DNA of 64,000 nt. Origin: Manis javanica (taxonomy: Eukaryota; Chordata; Mammalia; Pholidota; Manidae). The stretch covers positions 186,012,351 to 186,076,350 of the forward strand of contig NC_133156.1 in the NCBI RefSeq assembly GCF_040802235.1, in the 5' to 3' direction. Below, piece after piece: positions 22,690-36,202 of the stretch. Position numbers and translations under genes: made by a program. Within the stretch, counting starts at the first letter, position 1, and every line of letters starts with the position of its first letter. The notes under the pieces were generated by a model. It did not search any database. It was given only the letters and a program-made list of their open reading frames with translations, and was not told the origin of the DNA.

Positions 22690-24142
22690 TCTATTGTGAC
22701 CAAGAAATAGAGAAGACACACATTATTAAATTTAAGAATAAAAGAGGGGACATCATTACTAACTCTCAGAAATTAAAAGAATTTTTATGAGGAAATATCA
22801 ACAATATTATGTGAAAAAAAATAGAAAACTTAGATGATACAATTTCCTACAAAGACATAAATTACTGAAACTCACTCAAGAAGAAACAGAAAATCTTAAT
22901 AGACCAAGAAGTAGAGAAATCAAATTAGTAATTAAATCCACCAAGCAAATGTCAGGCCCAGGTATCTTGTGAATTCTATCAAATATGTAAGTAAGAAATA
23001 ATATGAACTGCTCTCAAAGAGGAAAAGAGAATACTTCCCAATGCTATGAGGCTAGTATTATCCTTATACCAAAACCACATAAAGATATCTCAAGAAAAGA
23101 AAACTACATATCAATAGCCCCCTTGAATAAACTGATGGAAAAGGCCTCAAAAGATTAGCAAATAAGATCCAGTCAGGTATAAAAAATATATAACATGACC
23201 ATGTGGGATTAATTACAGAAATGGAAGGGTGTTTTAACATCTGAAACTAAATCAATGTAATATGCCAATGTAACAAAAAATATAGTGGTGAATGATCTGA
23301 TAAAAACTCTCAATAATATCAGGGAACTTCCTCAAAGTGATGAAAGGGTATCTACAAAAATCTACAGTTAATAATTCTAGCAATGAACATTTGGAAAGTG
23401 AAATTGTATTCCTGATAGCATGAAAGAGAATAAAATACTGAGAATAAATGTTACAAAACAAGTACAAACTTTATTCACAGAAAACCACAAAATACTGCTG
23501 AAAGAAACTAAGGTTGAAATAAATGGAGAGACATTTTATGTTTTAGACTGAAATAGTCAATATTGGTAAGATGGCAATTCTCTATGGATTCAATATAATC
23601 TATAAAAATCCTGAGACCTTTTCTTTGGGTAGAAGTTGACAAGTTGCTCCTAAAATGATATTGAATTTCCTAAAATTATATAGCCTAGTCAGTAGAATTT
23701 TGAAACACAAACAAATTTGGAGGTCTTGGAATTTCCAATTATAAAACTTACTACAAATCTACGGTGATCAACACAGATGAGTACTTAAACACATGGATCA
23801 ATGAAACAGAATTCAGAGTCCAGAAATAAACCCTGACATTTATTGTCATTTGATTTTCAGCAAAGGTACCAAAACAGTTCAGTGGAGGAGAGGAGAATCT
23901 TTTGAACAAATGATGCTGGGACAGTTAGATATCCATATATTGAAAAAAAATTAGCTCTGACCTTTATTATGCACCATACATATAAGTTAACTCAAAAATA
24001 GTTGACATCTAAATGTAGGAACTAAAATGTCTAGAAGAAAACATTGGAGAAAGTCTTTGTGACTATAAATTAGGCAAGGATTTCTTAGATATGATATCAA
24101 AAAGCAATGAAGTAGACTTAATTACAGACATTTGCTCTTTGT

Positions 24143-24587
24143 ATTACCAAAATACTGTGTTATCAAGTTATTATAAAATTAGTAGTTTAAAACAACACAT
24201 ACTACTACACAATTTCTGTGAGTCAGAAATCAGGACATAACTCAGGTGGTACTCTGGTTAGGAATTTACAAGGCTGCAACCAAGTTGTCAGCCAGGGCTG
24301 AGGTCTCATCTGAGATTCAATGAGGGAAGGTCCATTTCTCCACTTTCAGGGTTGTTGGCAATTTCTGGTATCAGGGGTTCATAGGATTCATGGCAAGTTT
24401 ATTTTTCAAAGCCAGGAAGGAGAAAGAGAGACTGTATTGTATACATGGAGCCATCTTTGTCATCTCCCATTGATTAGAAGCAAGTCACACATCTCACCAT
24501 ATTCAAGAGGAGGGATTACACCAAAGCACCAATACTAGGATGCAGGAGTTATGAGTTAATTTTAAAGTCTGTCCACTGCACTCTTCC
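24143..24587 (+). repeat. Ancient repeat inserted in L1 (family unassigned)
   Basis: Contains AGTAGTTTAAAACAACACAT, TTTCTGTGAGTCAGAAATC, AAGGCTGCAACCAAG and GATTAGAAGCAAGTCACAC, phrases of a common old mammalian repeat (probably LTR-type). It interrupts the L1 ORF2 text between AATTACAGACATTTGCTC and CAAAGACATCAG. Confidence 0.55.
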
Positions 24588-24658
24588 CAAAGACATCAGA
24601 AAAAAATTTTGAAAGATAAGCCACCAACTTGGAAGAAATACTTGCAAATCACACATCT

Positions 24659-24831
24659 CGGGGGTTGGAAAATCATGGCCTGTGGCCTGTTTTGGTGAGA
24701 CGTACAAGCTAAGAATGTTTTTTTATTTCTAAAGGATGGTTAATAAAGAACATGCAAAAGAGATTCTGTGTGACCCACAAAACAAAATGTTTACTATTTG
24801 TCCATTTATAGAAAAAATTTGCTCATATCTG
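24659..24831 (-). mobile_element. Non-autonomous hAT element, copy 2
   Basis: Same family as 12861-13046 but reversed: begins CGGGGGTTGG and ends AAATTTGCTCATATCTG. Flanked by 8-bp duplication ACACATCT (24651-24658) and ACAGATCT (24832-24839), 7 of 8 matching, inside the L1 ORF2 tail. The plus-strand ORF at 24736-24972 runs across this element and is not a gene. Confidence 0.75.
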
Positions 24832-24935
24832 ACAGATCTGATAAAGGACTTGTATCTAGAACATGTGAGGTACTTTTATGACTCATTAATAAGAAGACAA
24901 ACAATCCAGTTAAAAAATGGGCATTTTAGACAACA

Positions 24936-25539
24936 TGCCAACCTCCCCCCCCCCACAGTGTTCATGGTCTAATCCCTGAAATCTGTGGGTACAGTATACT
25001 ACATGGCATAAGAGATGTTGCTGATGTAATTAAGGTTATAGACTTTAATATAGGGATATTATCCTCGATTATCTGGGTGATACTAATATAATCTCACTAG
25101 CCCTTACTAGCTAGAGTCAAAGAGATTAATAGAAAGACAAGATAGACTCAGAGAGATTTGAAGTGTGAGAGGGAAGCAACTTCCCAGTTGCTCGAGGGGT
25201 CCATACGGAGAGAAGAGAAGGGATTCAAGTCACATTTAGAAGCAAAGACTAGTTCCTGGATGACAGCTAGCAAGGAAACAGACATTGATCCTAAAATTAT
25301 AAGGAACTGAATTTGGCCAACAACCTGAGTAAGCTTGAAAAAGGACTCTTCCCAAATCATCCAGTAAGAAACATGACCTGCTGATACCTTAACTTCAGTC
25401 TTGTGAGACCGTAAGGAGAAGACCCAGCTGATCCCAACTGGACTTCTTATCTATAGAAACTGTGAAATAATAAATATGTAATATTTCAAGCAGCCACATT
25501 TGTAGTAATTTCTTATGGCAGCATTAAAAATATAATACA
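24936..25539 (+). mobile_element. MLT1-type MaLR LTR
   Basis: Begins TGCCAACCTCCCC and ends AATACA. The 3' part has the typical MLT1 run GAAACTGTGAAATAATAAAT, followed by TTTGTAGTAATTTCTTATGGC. Inserted into the L1 at 22690-26370. Target duplication not recognisable. Confidence 0.7.
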
Positions 25540-26370
25540 CTGGGGAACAGAACTGCTTAAACATTTCACTGAAAAGATCATGGGCTAATTAACCCATGAA
25601 AAGATGCCCCAAATAATTAGTCATTAGAGAAATGCAAATTAAAATGAGATACTGCTATACACCTAAAATGGCTTTAAATAGAAGACTGAATTTCATGTGT
25701 AGGTGAGGATATGGAGTAACTGAAGCTTTCCAACATTGCTTGTATGAATGTCAAATGAGACAGCTACTTTGGAAAACAGGTTAACAGTTTCTCCAAAAGT
25801 TAGACATAAACTTTCTATACAACTCAGCAATTCCATGCCTAGGTATTTATCCAAGAAAAATGAAAACATAAGTTCACCCAAAGACTTGGACACATATGTT
25901 CACAGCAGCATTATTTATAGTAGCCAAAAGTGGAAACAATCCAAATACCTATCAGCTGGTGAGTGGATTGACAGTGTTGTATATCCATAAAATAGAATAC
26001 TATTCATCGATAAAAAGGAACAAACTACAGATACGTTTAAAACATAATGAATCTCAAAATATTATGCTAAGTGAAAGAAGCCAGACACTAAAGTCCACAT
26101 ATTGCATGATTCCATTTATATGAAGCTTCCAGAAAAGGCAAATTTATAGAGACACAAAACAGATGAGTGGTTGCCTGGGGCTGGGAGTGGAAGCAGGGAC
26201 TGACAAACAGATGCACAGGAGTTTTCTGGGGGTGATGGAAATGTTCCAAAGCTAGATTGTTGAGATAGTTGCACAACTCTATACATTTACTATAATTTAT
26301 TGAGTTGTACATTGAATTGTAATGATGGGTGCATAATATGGTGTGTAAGTTGTGCCTCAATTAAAAAAAA

Positions 26371-29300
26371 GATGGTTATAAGTAGGCAAAAGTATAAGAA
26401 AGGAAATGTAAGCACAGTACAGTGCTCAGCTGTGAGTAACATTTACATTGATATAACTGGATATTGATTAAAATAACATAGCTACATTGGAATCCTGGAG
26501 CAAAGAAAGCAGAGGGGTTGGGTGTACAAGAAAGTAAAATGCTCAACTACCATAATAGGAAGTAGTTAGATTCTTCCCAAAATTGATGTATCTAAACATA
26601 GCAAAATACACCTACTATTTAAACATATAACGTTAGGTAAATGCCAGTAAGAAACAGTCGAATGACTCTAAGTGCTCGCCTCTGAAATCACCAAATAGGG
26701 AGTGGGAAAAAGTGGACTGGAGAACTGATAATTTTTTTGCTTTAAGCCTTCTAGTAAAATTTGACCTTTTAGACATGATCATTTATTTATTAATGAAAAT
26801 AAATAATTTAAATGAAACACATAAACTTTCTTTTTTTCTTCTCTTATTTTTTATTTCATTCCTTTTTCCTCCTCTTTCTAGGAAATTTCCTAATTTTTTT
26901 CCTAATAAATATGTTGTTTTTTTCTTTTAAACTATGCTCTCTTTTTTAAATTCCATGACCTTTCTTTTTGTTCCTCGGATGTTCCTTTTTATAGTGTCTT
27001 ATTAACTGCTCTTCTCTCTCTAGGATTATTTAGTTTTTATGAAGTTTCCTTTTCCCTGAAGAATCTTTATTTCCTCCACATGCTTTTCTTTTGTTTGCTT
27101 GATCTCAGTTATTCCTGTTGTAAGGATTCCTCAGCTGCCTGGGAATCTGCCCAGCTTCATGGAGTGAAGGAGGGGATCTGGTCTCTAGCTGCTTCTTAAA
27201 CTGCTCTTTACCAATTTTCCTTGTTAACACCCTGTTTCTGGAAGTACTTAGTTCTTCCGGCACCTATTCTTTTGAGGATTCTGTGAATATATTCAGGCTT
27301 TCCTCATTTGCCAAGTTAGAATTCTTCTTTTTCTAGTCTTCTGAGCTAGTTATGAGTCCTCTCATCTGCTTTCCCTTTTCCAAAATGTAGTTAAGTTGTA
27401 TCTCCTCCTTTCTCAACTTGGGGATTTATATCTTTTAAAGCAAAACTCTGTTTATTGCCATTTTAATGAGGAGGGGGAGTGAGCAAAATAAGAGGCACGC
27501 ATTGAATCTTCCATTTTTACCTATGTAAGTCATATAGATATTTTTGACTGCAGGGTCATTTTTAATGTGTAAACAAACAAACAAATTCATTTCCAATTTA
27601 AAAAAAAATTACTAAGTGTGGTTTGGAAGGGACACCCTTACCCTAGACCAGAGTGCCTCAGCTCCTGGGGAAGTCATGAGGTAGACAGAGGTCAAATCTG
27701 AGAATGAGGGAGGTTTGGGATGGGTTGAGATTGGTGCATATGTGAGGATGAGGTGGATGTTAGGTAATATCCAGAAGAAAAATGCACAGAACCTAGAATT
27801 GTATGTCTACTCTATCTATTTAGAACTATTATGAGCAAAATGTGCTCATTTTCTGAGAAACCATTTGAATCCTGCATGGTATGCATATCAAATCCTCTCA
27901 TTTCTCTCTTAAAATAACCATAGTCACACTCATTAAATTTTAAATAATACATGCATTTGTCAACTTAATGAAGGTACATAATTTTCCATTGAAAAATTTA
28001 AAGGAAACTTTTGCTTTTGATAGGTTTCTTGATTATGATTCTCACAGCAGAGTTTGAGCAATTCAGGAATGTATTTCTAAATTTATTCCTTTTGATGGTA
28101 TGTTTAAGGAAATGTCTCCCAAGTGGAAAGTATCTTCTTTTGTCTTCAGTTAGTGTTGTTATCAATTTGTTTCTTTTTATACAGTTTTAATTTTGATTTG
28201 GTAATTATAAAATGATTATAAAAGAAGGGACATTTATGTTACATTATGTAGTTTTATTCTCAGCTCCAGATTACATAGTATATTCTCAAGTATTTTTTTC
28301 CATTAGTTCTTTTAGTATTCAATGATATACCAATCTACAACTTTCCATTCAAATTCTGATCTTTAGGATACTTTAGCTATTGTATAATAATGATTTAGGG
28401 GCTATTAACATATCCTTAGAGCCTAACTCAGTTATAATATTTGAAAACTATTATTACTAGTTCTAAAATTAATATATGCCTGTAAGAAATTCATGTTATG
28501 TCAAAAATGGAAAAGTAGAAGGCGAAAGTCTTTCTTAACTGGAATGACTGAGTTATGTGTGTTAGACATTTTACTTGCTGAAATAATAATATGCTAATAA
28601 CAAAGCAATGATTCCACATTCTGACAGTTGCTTTAGATGTTAAAACAGCCAGGACAATAGTCTCATTGGCCGTTATTTTGGGATCAACAAGTCAGTCTCT
28701 TAATTGCCCTGTTCTATTGATTCCTGGCACTATTGCATCCTGAGAGGAATGACATCTGAATGCAAATGGAAAAAGAGCAGCTTTGGAAGTGGTGAAGAAA
28801 CAGAGATGTGGCTGTAGAGAGATAATTGCTCTGAGGAAGAGAGGTGGGTTTCTGGCAAATGCAACCAGACACCTTCAAGTTGGGTGGTATGGTGATATGA
28901 GTCAAAGCCTTTTCTACCTTCTAAGTGCTTCTGCTTAAAGTTCTGATTCCCAGACTTGAATTTTAGCAGTTTCAGAATGCATTTGTTCATTTATCCTAAC
29001 TGTTCATGGAGATAGTGGAAATTCCTCTAGCATATATATATATAGCCTCTGTCAATGTAGTTTCCAGTGTTGTCTTTTTATGGATTTTTATAAGTATTGC
29101 AATGAGAAGGCTGAAGAAGGTGAATTAGGTGCTGCTAGCCTTGTTGATATGATAACAAAGAAAGCCTTAAATATTTTATATATCCTTGTCATACAAGTTA
29201 AAATCAAAATTTAAATGGAAACTTGTATTTATACAGATAGGAGATTCAAATGTACCATGCTTATTTTATTTTTGCTCTCCCATATATTCTATAGCATCCA

Positions 29301-29380
29301 CATCATAATTCATTATGGCATAGAAAACATGGTGCTATGATTTCCAAAGCAAGGCTTTGTAGAACTCTGCTCTACTACTC
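26371..29380. other. Unassigned; T-rich with possible old antisense elements
   Basis: 26800-27450 is rich in T on the plus strand and may be decayed antisense retroelement sequence, but no motif is clear. The block 28700-28990 is less AT-rich and looks single-copy. No gene recognised. Confidence 0.35.
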
Positions 29381-29389
29381 AGGAGGATA

Positions 29390-29600
29390 AAGTGATTCAA
29401 AGGAAAGTGTGCTGGATTGAATTCAGAAGATAGGGATTTGAGTCCTTGTCTGTTTCCTACCAATTGTGTGAAAGTAGGACAAATAACAACTCTGGGCTTC
29501 ACTTTCCTCATCTGTAAAATGAGATTAGTAATACATACTTTCTGGGGTGGTTATAATACTTAAAGAGATGCTATTTAGGAAAATGCAACATCATCTGTGC
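29390..29600 (+). mobile_element. MIR SINE
   Basis: AATTGTGTGAAAGTAGGAC, TTTCCTCATCTGTAAAATG and AGATTAGTAATACATAC are the MIR core in sense orientation. The right end runs into the 30-bp duplication. Confidence 0.75.
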
Positions 29601-29640
29601 AATGATAAACAAATGCAACATCATCTGTGTAATGATAAAC
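29581..29640 (+). repeat. Tandem duplication of a 30-bp unit
   Basis: Two adjacent 30-bp units (29581-29610 and 29611-29640), starting AAATGCAACATCATC, differ at a single base (C/T at unit position 20). A partial third start AAAGGCAAATGC follows. Confidence 0.95.
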
Positions 29641-29849
29641 AAAGGCAAATGCAGTTCTTGCCCTCATAGAGCTGGATATCAAAAGGGACAGTCGGTTATC
29701 AGATGACCAATATCACTAATGAATGTAAAATTGCATCTGTGCTAGGTGGTACGCAGGAGAAACTTTTTTCATACCCCTTATTCCATCTTCCAAAAAAGTC
29801 CTATTGTCTTTGCCTCCAAAATGTAGTCTGCCTTCACTTTGTGATTCTG

Positions 29850-30650
29850 ATTGACATGAATTTCAGTTACCACAGTTTAGTTTAATGATAACAGCTCACC
29901 AACAATGTGGTACAAATTTCAGTTACTGCAGTATAATATCTATGAGCAATTACATTAAGTACAAACTTCACTACTGGCTCTTCAGTCCACAAGTCCCTAC
30001 ATAAAAAACAGATGTGACCAATCACATCACTTCTTTTAGAGCCTGTTGACAGCTGGTCACTGCACATTTGTTACTCAGTTCATACACAGACAGCAAAGTG
30101 TGTAATTGTGTTGCCTCCTTGTCTCTCAGTCATACAAGACACATGACATTTTTCAAAAATAGTCAAAAGAAGGAACTGACCCACAAGATAAAGTTACAGC
30201 AAATAAATGACAAATGATAATACCCAAAATGAAATTTAAAATGAATGTAAATGGAGTTATAGGAGAAATAACTCTCCTGGAATATTGGCACACCCATACT
30301 TCAGGAGACTCTAGATTTATAGCCAGAGGGACTTAATCAAGGTACACTTCACATAATTGAAAAAGTGGTTGCAGTAAAAAAGATGAAAGTGCCCCAGAGG
30401 ACATGATACTGACAAATAATACCACATTAAAGGAACTCTCAGAGGTAGTATGAGACATTGAAAGTGCAAAGGATAAAATGTTGGAAGCTGATCCAGACTT
30501 AGAAAGGAGGATAATAATTCACTAAGGCATAAGAAAGATGCTTGCTTATTGTTGGAGGCAATACAAGAAGAAAAAGGCAAGCTGTGTTCAAATTATACTT
30601 GATAAATTTTTACAAAGAAATAAAGCACTAAATCTCAATATTTCTAATGT
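29850..30650 (+). mobile_element. Probable Tigger-type (pogo) DNA transposon relic
   Basis: About 30360-30610 reads, through stops, like the C-terminal part of a Tigger-family transposase: KELSEVV, DIESAKDKMLEADPDLE and an AC-x(6)-KKKK segment, followed by a phenylalanine/lysine-rich end. The left part (TTCAGTTACTGCAGTATAA, GTTACTCAGTTCATACACAG) fits the leader of such elements. No terminal inverted repeats delimited. Confidence 0.45.
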
Positions 30651-30939
30651 CTTAAATTATATTTTCTTAAATGAATAATAGTTTTGCTGTTTTTCCATTT
30701 CCTTGTATGTTTAGACTGACAGTGAAGAGTTTTTAATGTTTTGAGAAAAAATTTTTAAAGTGTGGAACAATTATAATTTTTCCCATTGATTTCTAAGATA
30801 AGATTATTTATTATTAAGTTCATCATTTCAGATTGCATGGCCATAATTACAGCTCTGCAATCTACTCAAAGCAAGGACTGCCTGGATATAAAAAAAAAAA
30901 TTCAACCACCACCATTGCTACCATTTTGATCTGAACTGC

Positions 30940-31640
30940 AGTCATTTTTGCCTGAATTACTGCTATAATCCCTTAACTGTTTTTCTCTGCTCTGTCCTTG
31001 CTCTCCTGCACCTTATTCCCAATACAAAATCAGAAAGATCATGAATAACATAAGACAGATCATTTTATGCTTCTGCTAATGGCTTCTCTTCTCACTCAGA
31101 GTAGGAGCCATAGTCCTTACTTTTACAAGACTTCATGTGATCTAAGTCCCAGATACCTTTCTGATTTCATCTTTTATTCTATTCCTTGCTTCTCTCTGCA
31201 GTAGCCAAAGAGGCCTATTGCTGTTTTTCAGCTTATCAGTCGTGCTCTTGCCTCAGGGCCTTTGCACTGTCTGTTCTCTGGAATGCTCTTCCTCCAAATA
31301 TCTACATGGTTTATTCTCTCATTTCCCTCAGAGCTTTATTCAAAAGACCTTCCTTCTCCATGATTATTTCCTGACAACCCTATCTAAAATTTCACCCCCT
31401 TACTGAACATTTCTCATGTTTCTTTCCTTCTTTATTATTACTATTATTTTTATCTTAATAAGTATCAGCAAAACTATATAGTTTACTCTTTATCTTACTT
31501 TTTGTTAGTCTCAGCTACAGTGTAAGCACAAAGAAAACGGGTTTTGTTCTTTACCTTATGTTGCCAAGGCCCACAATAATGCCTGACATGTGTTAGGTGG
31601 TCTAGAAATGTTAGTTAAATTAATGTTGAGTACATGATTG
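30940..31640 (+). mobile_element. L2 LINE 3' part
   Basis: Clear L2 landmarks: TCTTGCCTCAGGGCCTTTGC, GGAATGCTCTTCCTCC, CAGAGCTTTATTCAAAAGACC, GACAACCCTATCTAAAAT, then AATGCCTGACATGTG near the end. The small plus-strand ORFs at 31186-31406 are part of this element. Confidence 0.8.
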
Positions 31641-32250
31641 AAAGTCAGAAGTTTTTAATATTTTTCATAAATAAAATTATTTCTAGTTCATAAAGGAATT
31701 ACTTTATGCTACTTGACAAGGAAATATATTTTTCCTGCTTGAATGTTAAGTTTTACCCAAAGACCAAAACAGCTAAATAAAACCAGTATATAGCAATACT
31801 ATCATTTAGTTGACTATTCATCTTCTGTTTGTGTATGTTGTGACAGTTATACTTGACTTCATTTACAAATCTGGTAATTTTAATTACTGGTAAGTCTAAC
31901 TAAAATTATGTAATTTTAATTACTTCTATTGTTCTGTCACTCTTCAATGCTTCAGTTCACCAGATGGTGTAGGGTCTAGATCAAAGTGTGTATGTATGAA
32001 AGTGTCTTCAATAGTATAAAATGGTGATGAGTTTTTAGTTCTGAAAAATTGTCTGTTTTCGGTGTAGAATATTCAATAACTACTTGGTAATAACAAATAA
32101 ATCTCCATTATCTACTCTTGCCCCAACACCGCCATCTTCAATAATTACTTCTGTATCTCTCAATTTTTGACTAAGAAGAGATATTCAATTTCTAAGAATA
32201 TATTCCTCAAAATCTTACACATTATATGTCAACATTTTACTTTGAAATAA
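31641..32250. other. No feature recognised
   Basis: AT-rich, no gene, no repeat assigned. Confidence 0.4.
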
Positions 32251-32750
32251 TTTCAAATTTATAAAAGAATGACAACACAAAGAATTTCCATGTATCCAGC
32301 ACCCCTGTTCCTTCCCTAAATGTTAGCATTTTACCATATTTGCCTTATCATCCTTGCTATCTATATGTGTATGTATACACACAAATATTATATTTTCCTG
32401 AATCATTTGAGAGGAAGTTATGGACTTATGCCATTAGCCATAAATTTTTCAGTCTGTATTGTTAACAGCAAGGACATATTCTTGAATAACCTCAGTATAA
32501 TAATCAAAACTAGGAAATTACATATTTACTTTTAGACAACAGCATTTCTAAAATGGTGTATATTGGTAACTGTTGCCATCCTGATGATTATTATGGCTAT
32601 AATTTAATCTGCTTTCAAAGGATCACTATGTCACTGTTGCCTTTTGTTCTTATTTTAAAAATTTTGCTTCAAATATTGTCAAAGTGAAGCATACTGCATC
32701 CTGACCATGGTTATATCACACTGTTTCTTCCTTATGAATTTAAAGCATCA
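32250..32750 (-). mobile_element. Old L1M-type 3' UTR fragment, antisense
   Basis: AATTTCCATGTATCCAGCACC, TTAGCATTTTACCATATTTGC and AATCATTTGAGAGGAAGTTATGG are typical plus-strand phrases of an old L1M 3' non-coding segment in antisense orientation. Right boundary uncertain. Confidence 0.5.
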
Positions 32751-33089
32751 GATCAAAAGTTATTCTGAGACCTCCCAGAAATAACACATCTGTCTCAGTT
32801 TTTAGAGTTACTATTTTTGGTCTGGTAAAATTATAGAAGACCTTTGGGATTCAAAGGTTTGTGATGTGTGGTTTTGAATGTTCACAGAGCCATTTCTTTC
32901 CATAAATAATGATGTGCCTTTGTAACTGTGATGTCATGGTACTCCCCCCATCAAGCACTGTATCATATCAGCTTTCAGCTTTTATAATATAGTAAACACA
33001 TGATGGATTCTCTTTCTGTTCTGCTCTTTTGGTTTGCTCATCCCGTTCCACTGGGTGCTGAAAAATTTTCACAAGTTGTTTTGTAGTCA

Positions 33090-33375
33090 TGTCTGTCTTG
33101 GTTGGTAAATTGGTTTACCATAACCCCTAAAATCACCTTTGCTAGTTGGTTATCTATTATTTTCTTTTCATAACCCTCCTTTCCTTCTTCTGTTAGGGCT
33201 TATGGATGGTATCAACTTTCTTGCCTCTAGCCCCAGATTCCTGCATTATTTCTTGTGGTTCCTTTATATCCCACTCACACATGTGTAATTAGTCCCTTTC
33301 TAAATAAAACCTCATCAAGTTAAAATTATTTTAAGTGTACCATTTGTTTCTTGATAGGATCTTGACTTAATGTTC
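33090..33375 (+). repeat. Probable old LTR end (family unassigned)
   Basis: ATTCCTGCATTATTTCTTGTGG, AATTAGTCCCTTTCTAAATAAAAC and GTACCATTTGTTTCTTGATAGG resemble the 3' end of an old ERVL-related LTR with its AATAAA. Start not definable. Confidence 0.35.
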
Positions 33376-36180
33376 TTACTGTTTAAAAGTCAGTTTTCAT
33401 TAGGTTTTAAATTTCTTAAGCCAAAACAATTCTAAGGAGTATGGGTGTTTGTATGTGTGTGTGAGCATGTGTTTGCATACACACACATAGATATGAACCA
33501 CATTTGTGAACATGTAATTGTTCTGTATGTTCAATTTTTATAATGCCCTATGTTTCATATAAGCCCTCTATATGATATTAGTCTTTGGAGCTCCCACTTT
33601 TAATAACTGCAATTTGTGCATAGTGGCTAATTATAATATAATTAAGCCACACATTTCCCTCTTTGAAAACATTTAGGCCCTCCCAAACTTTTAAATTTCT
33701 AGTATTATAAATAATACTGTGTAGAATATGTAATGTATAAGTTTTGGTATTTATAAATATTCATTTGATTTTATGTTTTATAATATGTCATGTTTATATT
33801 TGATATATTACAAAATTGCTTACCAAAAGAATTAGAACAATCTAGCTGTGTGAGAAAGTACCCATTGTGCCACATCTTATTAAGCACTGTATATTTTTAT
33901 TTTTTGACTTTTTGCTAATTTATTAGAAGAAAAATATCGTTTGTACATTTGTGTTATGAATGAAATTTAATTTATTTTCACATAAATATTTTCATTTCTT
34001 CATTTTCTTCTTTGTATAGTTCAGAATCTCCTTTAATTCTCTATTTCATGCCTCACCATAAATCGTATAACTAAGAAAAATTAAATCAGAACTTTTAAAA
34101 ACCTTAGATTCTGGAGTTTTAATAAACTAGGAAGAAATATTGGTCCATAGATGCCATTTATAAAATATTATGGTTTGGAGGCTACTTCTTTAATTTTATA
34201 TAACTGTAATCAGATGCTAGAATTTCTCTGAAAACTTAGTGGTCAGAGATCAAGAACCAGTAGTTTCCTAAAATATAAAAAGAATTTCTTTCTTCTGGGA
34301 AAGTGTGAGTGATTTGGTGAGGAGTGGTATGAAGGGTGTTTATTTGGGTTGTGCATTTATGGCATTGAGAATCATGGAGTTATTCAAAGGATGTCATTAA
34401 TCAATGTGCTGAGAGTAATACTAGTTGCTTTTTACCAATCAGTGCTATTGAGGGGGAGATGTTTTATTAAAAAAAATCATAGCTTAAAAAGCTAGTTCCT
34501 AAAGAATAAAAGAGGACAACCCACAGAATAATCCTTAATTTTTTCATAGTTTTCCATAATTTTCTAAAAATGGAGACATAAAGTAACTTTTGATATCAAT
34601 TTTCAGTTTTATCTTTAATAAGTCACACTGTCCCTTTCCTTGAAGTTTCTGCAACTGTTTTTTAGTACATCATGCATAAAAAAAAATTTTCATCTCCCCT
34701 ATTTAATGCTTTGACCAAACTTATGAATCCATCATTTTTGGCATTTTTGTTTCTCATTTTTATTTCTATTATGTTTCCTAAACTTGAAATTGCTTTTCTT
34801 TTCAAATCAGCTTTGTCTTTTTGCCCAATTCTATTCTTTCACTCTCTTTTTTTCTATGAAACTTTTAGAAGTTTGTAGAGGATTCTTTTGCAAGGATGAC
34901 ATATATATACTTTTGAGTTTGAATCAAAAGGCAAAGAAAAATGAAACATTGAGAGACAGTTTTCCTAGTGCAGGGGTTTCTTTTGCTCTTCCTAGTTGTT
35001 TAGTGACTGCCTAGCTGAAGCCTATTTCAGATAAGTAGGAGAATATCATGTGACCTACGTGAGTCTCGGCATCTAGGCCTCTGTTGGGCTTAGCAGCTCC
35101 CAGTTCCCCCAGGCCTATGAGCTCACCTGTACAGAACTGGGGATCACTTTGTTCTGAGTTTCACGTGGACCCTTGAGACCAGCTAATTGCCCAAACCTCT
35201 CTTTTCATCTGTCTTAGCTGTGCTATCAACACCAACTTCTCTGGTCTCCTGTTCTTCCTAGTCCTCTCTCCCTATCATCTGCATGTTCTCACTGCCCATC
35301 CTACCATTACTGCCCTTCTTCTCTACACTGTGCACTCTACCCATAGAATAATAATCTGCTCCATAATAAATAAGCTCTTCCCTTTATCTTCACCTCTCTT
35401 CAGATCTCTCTCACTCTATGACTGAAATGAAACCAAGTCTACCCCAAATGTGCTTTCATAAGCACTCCTCACATGAGCAGTGGAACAACAGGGGGGAAAG
35501 TAGAATCAATCTCTCTTTCTTATGCCTACTCATTTTTGCCTTATTATAAAACATTGTCCTGTGTTGAGATACACTCTCTTTATATGCTAACCATCTACCT
35601 TACCAGTGATTGTCACTAACTGAACCCCTGGCCCAGTACTTTTATCAATAGCATTGGCCCCTGGCTCCATCATTTCCTCCTGCCTAAGACCCACACCCAG
35701 TCTTGGTCTTTCATGTCTATTTTGGAGGCCCTTTCAGTCATCAGGAGATGTACCGATGTTAGTCCAAAATTCACTGACTGATATTTTTTGAAAAGCAGTG
35801 AGACAAAAAATTCAAAATACTTAAAATGGGAGTCTGTATATTGTTTACCAATATTCAGGCCCTGTAGGAAAATGAAATATCCTGCACCTTTGAACTGAGG
35901 AGTACTGAGTAACTTTCTCTGGCCGATGAACACAAATGGACCAATCATGTATTAATTCCATCTCAAAGCTTTAAAAGCCAATGAGTGGCTTGTTACCTCT
36001 TCCTGCCTCTGTAGTTGCCAAGATTCTATGTAAATATGCAATAGACTGTCATTTTAAGCTGGTTGATCTTCCTCAGCACAATTTTGCATGTACTGGCAGA
36101 TATATTAAAAAATATATTATAACAGAGTACCCTCCTCCCTCACAAAAAGTGTTTTATCTGTAATGTCTTTTATTTTCTAT
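33376..36180. other. Unassigned stretch
   Basis: AT-rich, with a C+T-rich section at about 35160-35420 that could be an old repeat. A TG/CA imperfect dinucleotide patch lies at about 33445-33488. No gene recognised. Confidence 0.35.
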
Positions 36181-36199
36181 CTCAGACAATCTATTGCTG

Positions 36200-36202
<3 letters not shown>

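Larger units (their letters stand above)
22690..26370 (+). mobile_element. Ancient L1, sense, split by three insertions
   Basis: ORF2-type sequence runs from the RT region (for example AATACTTCCCAATGCTATGAGG at about 23030) through the tail (TTTATAGTAGCCAAAAGTGG at about 25915) to a 3' UTR ending in a short A run near 26370. All frames are broken. The element is interrupted at about 24143-24587 (unassigned repeat), 24659-24831 (hAT) and 24936-25539 (MLT1 LTR); the L1 text resumes correctly after each. These insertions are therefore younger than the L1. Confidence 0.8.

Noticed and set aside
31186..31406. Two overlapping 62-codon ORFs
   Set aside because: They lie inside the L2 3' region, which is non-coding or decayed here.
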